From Amorphophallus konjac (lineage: Eukaryota > Streptophyta > Magnoliopsida > Alismatales > Araceae), in assembly GCA_022559845.1 (NCBI GenBank), contig CM040126.1, positions 128,130,886 through 128,194,885 of the forward strand: 64,000 nucleotides of DNA. The letters are read 5' to 3'. Position numbers and translations under genes: made by a program. The notes under the pieces are model-generated. The model made no database searches. It saw nothing but the letters and a program-made list of their open reading frames with translations, and was not told the origin of the DNA. Below are positions 55,546 through 64,000 of this stretch, one piece after another; positions within the stretch are counted from its first letter, which is position 1, and each line of letters opens with the position of its first letter.

Positions 55546-57140
55546 GATGATGGCAACACTATATTAAATATGAGAGATAAGTTCAAAAGAGATCAATTCA
55601 GGATATATGATGCAGACAACTTAAAGCATACTTGCTTCCTTACCACCCCTGAGAAACCTGAACACTCCCCCTGAACACAGCAACAGTTTACCTCAAACTT
55701 GATAAGTAACTCCCCCTTAACAAACTCTGAACCCCCGACACAATTCTCAACAGTTTACCTCAAACTTGATAACTAACTCCCCCTCAACAAACTCTGAACC
55801 CCCGACACAGTTCTCTCCCCCTTTGACATCATCAAAACTAGGGGCAAATCTGAAGATACAGAGAAAGGAAAATTGCTGACTATAGAGAGAAAAACAGGAC
55901 AGAGTAAGGCAGATAAATGGAGACTATTGAGATGTTTAGTCAATTAAGAAAGCCATTAATTTTATGTGAGGATTTTTGAGGATCAGTTAGTCAGACTGTG
56001 CAAAAACTGTGAATAAGGATTCGCTCCATACACAGAACCAGATTCTAAGCAAGTGAGGTACAAGATACCAGTTTGATCAAAATAAGTCTTTACTGAGAGA
56101 GTATTATGTAAGACAGTCAGAAGACAAAGACCTGTGGTATTGAGAACAAACAAATCAAAAGCTATACTTCAAGTGAGCAGGATCTTTAAAGATGGTCAAG
56201 ATCAAAGGTAAGTCTGTCAAGTACACCTTTGACATTAGGGAGACACCTTGTTTAGAGGCAAGAATCCCCAGTTACTCGGTGGCAGGACCACATTACCCCT
56301 TCAGATAAGAGGACAGAGATAGTATTCTAGCTGGTGTTGACATTAAGGTGACACCTTTATCTGAGGCCAGACACCCCAGTTACTAACCAGATATGTACCA
56401 TAGCTCTGTATGATCAAGACAACTACTAAGACTAGATAATTACTGCCATCTCATGACATGGGAAACATTCACTTCATTGATGAAAATCCCAGTTTCTCAA
56501 TGAGCAGTTAACAAAGTTGATAACAATTTTATGAAATTTTTTTTTTATTAACCAGCTCTTAAAACCTTGTTAATGAAGCTTGAGTCCGTTTGAGAACAAT
56601 ACACCAGATCTAAGGTGATACAGACTAAAGCACAAAATACCTCATTTCAGACTCAACATTGACTAAGTAGGTATGCAGTACTGACTAGATCAGAAGACAG
56701 TTACCGTGTAGGAAGATAATCTTTGAATTCAGATTTTGATCTCAGTGGGACTAACAGCTGAAATTCCAACAAGAAATTAGATGAACAGTCTTAAAGGATA
56801 AAGCATCCAACTCTTTCTTTTATACACCTCATCAACCTGATTCTCTTTTGATGTCAGCAAAATGTCGTTCGGAGTATGTTCAAATTAGGTCAAGGATCAA
56901 AACACCTTTTATAAATCAGCTCCCCCTGAGACCTTGACCCCAACACAAGCTTAACCAAGACAACCCTCAAAATACTTCAAAGAGAACACCATGAAGTTTG
57001 GACAGACTATTCAATCAAAACGGAGTGAGTCACCAAACACTCATAATGAAGTTATTTCTTCAGCAACAGATGATGAATATGATAAGCATAATAACACATG
57101 ACATGGTATTCAGAATTCAATTTTTTTTTAATCATGAAAT
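55546..57140 (-). other. Copia C 3' untranslated region
   Basis: About 1.6 kb without coding signal. It holds several PPT-like boxes (plus-strand CTCCCCC near 55670, 55710, 55778, 55814 and 56922), two direct copies of a 67-bp unit (55681-55747, 55748-55814), and repeated blocks around ACACCTT...AGG...CCCCAGTTACT (56222-56280 and 56340-56380). No remnant of the 3' ORF of copia A is seen. Confidence 0.6.
55681..55814. repeat. Tandem duplication of a 67-bp unit with a PPT-like box
   Basis: CAACAGTTTACCTCAAACTT...CCCCCGACACA is present twice in direct tandem with few differences. Each copy includes one G5 box on the minus strand. Confidence 0.9.
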
Positions 57141-58078
57141 TCTGTAAATACCTAGTTCTCTGCGCAGAGTGCTAAATTTTTCAGTATCCAGTGGCTTAGT
57201 AAAGATATCTACAATTTGTGAGTTAGTGCCAACATGGATCAACTCAAAAATCCTCCTAGCTACTTTATCTCGAATAAAATGATGCCTGATTTCAATATGT
57301 TTGGTTCGGGAATGAAGTACAGGATTCTTTGCAATATTTATTGCACTAGTATTGTCACAAAAGATAGAAGTACAACCTAGCTCAACCGAGTAGTCCAGAA
57401 GCTGGTGTTTTATCCATATGACCTGTGTGCCACAGCTCCTGCTGCCACATACTCAGCTTCAGCAGTAGAGAGAGCCACAGAGTGTTGCTTCTTGGATCCC
57501 CAAGAGACTAAGCACCCTCCTAGAAATTCGCAGTGACCACTAGTGCTCTTCCTGTCCAATTTACATCCTGCATAATCTGCATCAGTGTATGCAATGAGAT
57601 CTAAACTACATGATGCAGGATACCAGAGACCTAGATCATGGGTGGCAGATAAGTATCTAAAAATTCTCTTTACAGCTGCCAGATGCAATTCAGTAGGCCT
57701 AGCCTGGTATCTGGCACACATCCCTACACTAAATTGAATGTCGGGCCTGGATGCAGTTAAGTAGAGGAGTGAACCGATCATACCTCTATATAGTTTAGCA
57801 TCCACCTCTTTACCTTTTTCGTCTGAATCCAGTGAGGAGCTGGTACCCATGGGTGTTGAGATTGTCTTGAGGTTGGTCATTCCAAACCTTTTCAGCATCT
57901 CTAGAGTATACTTGGTTTGATTTATGAAACAACCATCCTCCATCTGTTTGACCTGCAGCCCAAGAAAGTATTTTAGTTCGCCAACTAGACTCATTTCAAA
58001 TTCTTGGGACATAGACTCAGAAAAATCTTTACATAATTTTGAATTGTTAGATCCGAAAATGATATCATGCATCAACAT
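57141..58078 (-). pseudogene. Copia C RT end and RNase H
   Basis: Begins in the second half of the catalytic motif (DIIFGSNNSKLCKDF). Then [66 protein letters not shown]. RNase H follows: LIAYTDADYAGCKLDRKSTSGHCEFLGGCLVSWGSKKQHSVALSTAEAEYVAAGA. A frameshift near 57430 breaks the chain; the other frame continues through a CDNTSAI-like block and VDIFTKPL to about 57145. Catalytic acids of RNase H (TDAD, EAEY) are visible. Confidence 0.92.
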
Positions 58079-59651
58079 ATACCTGGACTACAATTAACTC
58101 CTTTCCGAGACTTTTAGTGAAGAGGGTTTGGTCAACCTTACCTCGAATGTAGCCCTTGCTCACAAGGAACTCAGAAAGTCTCTCATACCAGGCTCGGGGA
58201 GCCTGCTTCAATCCATAAAGGGCTTTATTCAACCTAAAAACTATGTTAGACTGAACAGAGAAATTAAACCCAGGAGGTTGTTCAACATATACCTCTTCCT
58301 TCAATAGCCCATTTAAGAATGCGCTTTTGACATCCATTTGCTGTAGCCGAATGTTTCTAGAGCATGCAAATGCAAATAGAATTCTTATAGCTTCCATCCT
58401 AGCTACTGGTGCATAGGATTCATCAAAATCCACACCAAATTCCTGACTGTAGCCTTGAGCTACAAGTCTTGCTTTGTTTCTAGTGATAGCTCCATTTTCA
58501 TCAATCTTATTTTTGAAAACCCATTTAGTGCCAATGACATGAGTGTTTTCAGGTCTAGGAACTAGTTTCCATACATTATTTTTCTCAAATTGATTTAATT
58601 CCTCACCCATGGAGGATACCCAAGAGTCATGCTTTAAAGCCTCTTCTACAGTCTTGGGTTCTATCTGAGATGTCAAGGTAGCTAAGTCCTGTTCTTGGAC
58701 ATTTCTAAAATGAGACCTTGTCCTAGTGGGGTCATGCAAATTACCTATGACATTTTCACTAGGGTGGTCTTTGTGAAAGATTACCTCACCTGAGGGTTCA
58801 CCTACCTCAGTTGCTTCTTCTTGTTGTAGGTTTTCTGGTTGAGCAGTTGGCTGCATCTCTTCTTCTTCAATTTTCTCCAAGAAATCTCCCTCATCAGATG
58901 GCTCCCTGTCATCATTTATCTTTTTGTCAGATAGAACATTCTCATCAAACACTACATGAGGTGTTTCTTCAACAGTTTGCTCATCTTTATTGAAGACTCT
59001 GTAAGCCCTAGAGGTTTCTGAATATCTGAGAAAGATTCTAGGAGAGCTTCTTGCTTCAAACTTATCCAAACCATTCTTACCATTATTGTGGATGAAACAT
59101 TTGGAACCAAAGATTTTAAAGTAAGAAATGTTTGGCAGCTTACCCTTGAGGAGTTCATAAGGAGTTTTCTTATGAGTAGGTCTTACCAATGCTCGATTTA
59201 AAATGTAGCATGCTGTATTTGCAGCTTCTGCCCAAAATCTCCTTGGAAGTCCACTCTCAATCAGCATAGTCCTGGCCATTTCAATTATTGACCTGTTTCT
59301 TCTCTCAACAATTCCATTCTGCTCCGGTGTCCTGGGAGAAGAAAATCTGTGAGTCACTCCCTCTCTTGAGCAAAATTCAGAGAATGAAGAGTTTTCAAAT
59401 TCTCCTCCATGGTCAGACTGAATTGTAATGATATTATGTTCACCTTGCAGTTTGATTTTATTAAAAAGTTCTTCAAAGTGAACAAAAGCATCATTTTTAT
59501 TTGCTAAACAGAACAACCAAGAAAATCTAGTGAAGTCATCAACTATGACTAGACCATATCTCTTACCTGACAGGCTTTGTATTCGAGTAGGACCAAAGAG
59601 ATCCATGTGCAAGTGCTGTAGTGGTTTAGATGAGAGACCCTCAGTTCTCAA
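58065..59651 (-). pseudogene. Copia C integrase and RT N-terminal part
   Basis: 528 codons in one frame. Integrase catalytic triad D17 (HMDLFGPT), D80 (QSDHGGEFE), E116 (NGIVERRNR) all present. RT starts near residue 330 ([27 protein letters not shown]) with [72 protein letters not shown]. The frame ends VQVYVDA-stop: the YVDD motif is split by four extra bases at about 58066-58071 (GTTGAT followed by GCAT before GATATC). The upstream shift near 59715 lies inside the pre-integrase zinc region (GLPKIKF). Otherwise well preserved. Confidence 0.93.
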
Positions 59652-60229
59652 CTTAAAAACTGCACGAGTCTGTTTACCTTGAGCACAAGCATCACAGAGC
59701 TTGGACCTAACAGGAATTTTATTTTGGGCAAACCTCTGACTAGGTTATAATTAGACAGTTTATTCAAAGTAGACACACTAGCGTGGCCTAGACGCCTATG
59801 CCAGTCAAAAGCAACATGTTCAGAATTAGCAGACAGACACAAGTTTGTTTCAGAATTATCATCTAGATCAACGATGTACACATTATTTACTCTATGACCT
59901 TTGAACATGATGTTATCAGAATTCAGCTCAAAGACAGTGCAAGAGTTGTGGTCAAAGAGTACCTTGTGTCCTTTGTCACAAAGCTGACTTATACTTACCA
60001 AGTTGTGCTGAAGTCCTTCTACAAGATACACATCTTCAATGGAGTTAGTAGAGGACTTACCAACCGTACCAATTCCAATTATTCTTCCTCTGTTATTTCC
60101 TCCGAATTTGACCAAGCACCCAAGCTTCATTTTTAGTTTGCTGAATTTGGACCGGTCACCTGTCATGTGCCTGCTACAGCCGCTGTCAAGATACCACTTG
60201 TTATGCTCAGCTGCCAGGCTGACCTGCAA
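59648..60229 (-). pseudogene. Copia C protease and pre-integrase domain
   Basis: Protease NKWYLDSGCSRHMTGDRSKFSKL with the D-S-G active site intact. Then the gag-pre-integrase block: VYLVEGLQHNLVSISQLCDKGHKVLFDHNSCTVF...[56 protein letters not shown]. The second pair of zinc cysteines falls in the other frame (CDACAQGK) because of a shift near 59715. A separate shift near 60232 divides it from gag. Confidence 0.9.
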
Positions 60230-60233
60230 AAAT

Positions 60234-62444
60234 TCAGACAGAGTAATGTGGGACCCAATTCAAATTGGGTCCAAAGCCAATTTTCAGACTATGCAAAAAG
60301 CACTTGGGAACCCATATCTGTTTTACTGTTTTCTTCAGTGGTTTTATGTGGGTTGATTCTTCCCTTTTGGCATTTCTTGGTGGGTGTTGAATGAACTTAT
60401 TCCCATTTGAACTATGCTGTTTCTGAACACAAACATTGTTGGTTGGCCTCTTAGAGGATACGCGTGTGTGTTGAGCATAATTCAGGTAAGCATTTTTACT
60501 CCAATAAAATTTGTGCTGAAACTGGTGAACGTTGCCATGCTCTACTTGATAATTAGCATGATGAGCTTTCTTAACAAAATTTTTCACTCTTTTTGTGACA
60601 TCAATAGGACTGGTTCTGTGAGAACCTTTGTTCCCCACCTATTGCACATGAGCAGTTCTTGTTTCAGGGTTTCCCGACTTAGGTTACTGACCAATGGATT
60701 GAATGAATTTGTCGGTCGAAAACTTCATTGTAGAGACAGATTTGGAACTGGATGGTGTTTCCAGTTTCTCTTTGCCTTTGGCGGGGCAGAACGTGGTAGT
60801 CTTAAATTCAAAGGGTTTTTTACTAGTAGGATTGTATCCTAATCCCTCCCTATTGAAGTTTACCCTCGACCCCAGAAGGAGATTCAGGTTGTTTCTCCCC
60901 TCTGTAAACTTCTCAAGCACTTTTTCTTTGTCCTCAATCTCCTTCTTAAATTCATTGCATTGGTCCTGAAGTTCCTGATTAACTTTTCTAACTGCCTCAT
61001 ATTTTTCAGCCATCAGTCTAATCTCTCCTTTACACTCTTCAGCTTTACACTTCAGCTCATCTATTCTAGCTAGACTCTCCTCTCTTTCCATTCTCAACCT
61101 CTCAATCTCACCTTTAACCTGGTCTAGCTCAATGACCATCTCCTTGGTTTTCATGCTATCAGTGACAATAGAAGAGTGTTCTTCAGACAATGAATGAAAC
61201 TTACGTCTAAGCATTCTATGCTCCTTGTTTAAACAATTATATTTACTTAACAGGTCGCCATAGGCGTCCTCCCAATCATCCAAAGTAAAATTCTCAAACA
61301 GGTTTGTTACCTCTTTCTCATGATCGGCCATGAGGCAGGTCTTCTCTTCATTTTCACTGGACGAAGTGGCTTCTGGGTCCTCCTCCTCATCGCTCCATGT
61401 GCACAGCATGGCCTTCTTCTTCTTGTGCACCATCTTCTTCTGGTGTCCTGGAGCCTTAGCTTGTAGCTCTGGACATTCACTTTTCATGTGACCGGGTTTC
61501 TGACAATGATAGCAAGTGATCTTCTTAGCAGACCGGTTCTTCTCAAATCCTCGCTCAGGAGACTTCATTGCACCATTAAATTTCTTCCTCCTGTAGAATT
61601 TTCCTTTAGTTCTCAGGAACTTTCTGAATTGCCTGGTGAGCATAGCTCGCTCGTCCTTGTCCAGGTCTGAGAATCCATCAGAGCCTTCGCTGCTATCATC
61701 ACTGCTGCTGCTGCTGCTGTTGTTCTTCTTAGCATGTCGTGAGACCTTCAGAGCAACATTCTTTCCCTTTCTGTCATGCCCATCGTTTCCATGTCTGAAA
61801 TTGATTTCATGGGTCATGAGGGATCCAATCAGCTGGGTCACTGTCATGATGGATAAATTTCTTGATTCCTCTATTACAGTCACCTTGGTTTCCCAGACGG
61901 GAGTTAGAGACCTAAGGATCTTCCTGACTATATCTTCTTGTTGAATATCCTTTCCAAGGCCTTTCAGACTGTTGATGATCACGGATAGTCTGGCATACAT
62001 TTCTGTGATCGGCTCCTCTGGCTTCATCTTAAATAACTCATATTGAGTTGTAAGTATGTTGATCTTGGTAGCCTTCACCTGAGATGTGCCCTCATGAATT
62101 AACTGCAAATCATCCCACATTTCCTTTGCAGTCTTGCACGCTGAGATCCTTGAATACTCTTCCGGGTGAACGGCGCACTGTATGATGTTAACAGCTGTCC
62201 AATTCAGTGCGGAGAGTTTGACCTGATCTTCTGTCCACATATCTTCATTTGGTGGAAGGGTGTATGGACCATTTGTGATAACTTTCCATAGCTTGTGGCT
62301 TTGGGCCCTGATAAAGACTTCCATCCTGTTCTTCCAGAAGAAGTAATTATTACCATCAAAGAAGGGGGGACGGTTGATAGACTGCCCATCAGCTATGAAA
62401 CTGCGAGGACCAGTGGATCCGTTTCCCTGGCCGTTGGACCACAT
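60234..62444 (-). pseudogene. Copia C gag
   Basis: ATG at 62444 (MWSNGQGNGSTGPR), 15 nt past the primer site. SIRE gag opening INRPPFFDGNNYFFWKNRMEVFIRAQ, then the UBN2-like domain (EMWDDLQLIHEGTSQVKATKINILTTQYELFKMKPEEPITEMYARL). Zinc knuckle CYHCQKPGHMKSEC near 61480-61520. An acidic Ser-rich stretch and a long coiled coil follow (VKGEIERLRMEREESLARIDELKCKAEECKGEIRLMAEKYEAVRKVNQELQDQCNEFKKEIEDKEKVLEKF). The block LNLLLGSRVNFNREGLGYNP is shared with copia A. TAA at 60684-60686 and TAG at 60639-60641 break the frame; it continues to KQIWVPK and stops at 60234. Both stops look like Gln codons changed by one transition. Confidence 0.93.
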
Positions 62445-62458
62445 TCTGGGAAAAACCT

Positions 62459-62470
62459 GCTCTGATACCA
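62459..62470 (-). other. Primer-binding site (Met tRNA), copia C
   Basis: Minus strand TGGTATCAGAGC two bases after the LTR end (...TACTTATCA). Confidence 0.95.
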
Positions 62471-62472
62471 AC

Positions 62473-62563
62473 TGATAAGTACAATATGAAGTGATCTAGA
62501 AGGGGAGGGGATGAATAGATCACTGTTTTTAAAGATTAAAAAAAAATTCTACAGAGTATATTG
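62473..62563 (-). repeat. Copia C 5' LTR, inner 91 bp
   Basis: TGATAAGTACAATATGAAGTG...GAGTATATTG matches 53200-53290 almost exactly. It is interrupted after TATTG (62559-62563), the likely target duplication of copia D. Confidence 0.95.
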
Positions 62564-64000
62564 TGTTGAGTCTTGTTGAATCTTTACATGTTTTGATGAT
62601 GACAACATGATAAGTCTTAGTGGTCTTCAAAAATTATGTCTATGTGAAAATTTAACAAAAATATTTTTTCTGTGAAAAAATGAACAAAGAACATGTTTGT
62701 TGAAGAATGAACCTTCATTTTACTTCAGGTATTGTTCAGGGACTGTATTCGTGTTGATTGGCACTTCGTCATGTTTGTATATAACACCTCGTGTTGAACT
62801 GTTTGTTTTCGTGTCATTTGATCCTTACTTCGTGTTGTTTTCATCGTCTTCGTATCATTCTCCGTGTAGTGTGTGGTTCTGTCAGAATTCACTTCGTGTC
62901 TGTCTTATGTTGAAACCACACTTCGTGTTGGTTTCTGTTTTGATGAACTTCGAGTCGTTTTCCAGTGAACCCCGTGTTGTTTTGTCCTCCTGCGTCATCC
63001 TTGTTTTCACTCCGTGTCTATTTTCTGTTCTCATCATACTTAGTGTTGTTTTTCATTTCATGTCAACTTCACTTCGTGTGGTTTTCAACCCGTGTCGATT
63101 ATCGTTTTGACTTCGTGTTATTTTCAACCCGTGTCGATTATCGTTTTGACTTCGTGTTGTTTTCAACTCGTGTCGATTACTGTTACGACTTCGTGTTGTT
63201 TTCAGTATGTGTCAACTCTGTCTTCGTGTCGTTTTTCACCTCGTGTCATGTTACCCCGTGTCAATTACTGTTTCGACTTCGTATCGTTATCAGTCCGTGT
63301 CTCTCTTATGTTGAAATCACACCTCGTGCTGATCACTGTTCTTACTTCGTGTTGTTTCTTTGTATTCTGTCTTTGTGTTGATCTTTCGTTATTTAGACTT
63401 CGTGTCTTTATCACTTTGATCACACTCCGTGTCGCTTCTCCTCTCATAACTTCGTGTCGTGTTTCTCTACACCTCGTGTCGTTGTCTCCTTGTGTCTTCA
63501 CCTCGTGTTTATTTTCGTCTCTTCGTGTCGGGTTTGTTCTAGTGCGTACAGGACATCGCAGCACTTCATGTTGCTTCCTGTTTCACTTTCGTGTCATTTG
63601 TTTTGTTGTATCTTCGTGTCGTTTTTATTCTTCCTAGTCCTCGTGTTCTTCTTGTATTGAAACCATACTTAGTGTTGGTTTCTGTTCTTGTCTTCGTGTC
63701 TTTGCGTTGTTTGTCTGTCTACCTCGTAAGATTCTCTTAGTAATGTTCATTGTGTCACCACCTTATCTCGTGTCGTTCTCTGTTTAGTACCTCTTGTCGT
63801 GTCCACTAACCTCATGCAGTTCTAGTTATTTATGACACTCAATACTAATGGCTCTTATCTCGTTGCAGGTCCGAGGAAGAACATTCACCAATGTCTGGGT
63901 GCACATGATCCGATGCTAAGGAACAAATACAAAGAGGGCACGTGGCAGGAAGGTTCTAGGATCGAGCGTGGGAGGCACACGCGTTCAGTGCCCTATTCAT
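62564..64000 (+). mobile_element. Copia D LTR (SIRE-like, plus strand, incomplete)
   Basis: Starts TGTTGAGTCTTGTTGAATC...GTTTTGATGATGACAACATG, the SIRE LTR opening. A motif array fills 62760-63820. The end shows TGCACATGATCCGATG (mutated G-box), AAAGAGGGCACGTGGCAGG and GGATCGAGCGTGGGAGGCACACGCG, closely matching the copia C LTR (54130-54220). So C and D belong to closely related families. It runs off the window; whether it is a solo LTR or a full element cannot be told. Open frames within (for example 63092-63637) are by-products of the repeated word. Confidence 0.88.
62760..63820 (+). repeat. Dispersed CTTCGTGT motif array in the copia D LTR
   Basis: More than 30 copies of ACTTCGTGT(T/C)G or ACCTCGTGT at about 15-50 bp spacing, often followed by TTTTC. 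A 30-bp unit (TTTTCAACCCGTGTCGATTATCGTTTTGACTTCG...) is locally repeated three times at 63080-63190. Same word as in the copia C LTR, same direction relative to the element. Confidence 0.9.

Larger units (their letters stand above)
53200..62563 (-). mobile_element. Ty1/copia element C, SIRE/Maximus lineage (minus strand)
   Basis: From right to left: 5' LTR fragment (62563-62473), Met-tRNA primer site, gag, protease, integrase, RT, RNase H, 3' untranslated region, polypurine tract, 3' LTR (55531-53200). LTR ends TGATAAG/CCAACA (plus strand). The remaining 5' LTR lies beyond the copia D insertion. It has no 3' ORF like that of copia A. Two nonsense codons and about four frameshifts make it defective. 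Confidence 0.93.

Noticed and set aside
63092..63637. 181-codon ORF in the copia D LTR
   Set aside because: Translation of the repeated CTTCGTGT word gives Val/Leu/Phe-rich low-complexity peptide; no independent support.

Overview
The window looks like intergenic DNA from a large flowering-plant genome. I see no host gene, tRNA or rRNA. Almost every base can be assigned to nested LTR retrotransposons. The grounds are plant lineage-specific signatures: a Tat-type Ty3/gypsy pol with a second RNase H, a chromodomain-bearing Tekay/Del-type pol end, SIRE/Maximus-type Ty1/copia gag-pol with a separate 3' ORF, initiator-Met-tRNA primer sites (TGGTATCAGAGC), polypurine tracts, TG...CA LTR ends and 5-bp target duplications. 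The species cannot be named from this.

Layout. 1-13125: minus-strand Tat-lineage element: a 3' minisatellite (1-537), one 3112-codon polyprotein frame (9880-545) broken only by six nonsense codons, a primer site, and a long LTR-like region with two minus-strand TATA boxes and a short-motif array. 13126-13344: a fragment resembling the inner LTR end, inverted. 13345-26857: plus-strand copia element A with a truncated 5' LTR, decayed gag-pol, a 3' ORF split by a Tekay solo LTR (21132-24408, TSD AACAA), and a full 3' LTR. 26858-40540: minus-strand Tekay element, 3' LTR plus integrase/chromodomain end. Its LTR holds non-autonomous element B (26990-34661, TSD GGGTA) and a further gypsy-type solo LTR (36650-38396, TSD GCTGC). 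40541-47455: 3' end of plus-strand copia G, whose LTR carries a roughly 2.2-kb array of one short word and is split by a minus-strand copia solo LTR (44242-46352). 47456-52964: minus-strand non-autonomous element E, related to B. 53200-62563: minus-strand copia C with a complete 3' LTR, gag-pol and the first 91 bp of its 5' LTR, where plus-strand copia D begins (62564 to the window end, TSD TATTG).

Order of events from the nesting: the Tekay element is older than copia A, which is older than the Tat insertion and the Tekay solo LTR. B and the 36650 solo LTR are later insertions into Tekay DNA. D postdates C. None of the autonomous elements is intact.

The less expected observations are in the LTRs. 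Most LTR families here carry an array of a short family-specific motif: (T/C)YCGGCG in Tat, 19-20 bp dyads of the form RYGGYN-N7/8-NRCCRY in Tekay and another gypsy LTR, palindromic GCGGTCGACCGC in copia A and its minus-strand relative, GTCTRTACAT in copia G, and ACACGARGT in copia C and D. The two non-autonomous families B and E share an identical 17-nt hairpin next to the polypurine tract and relics of the integrase tail, so they appear to be internal-deletion derivatives of gypsy elements.
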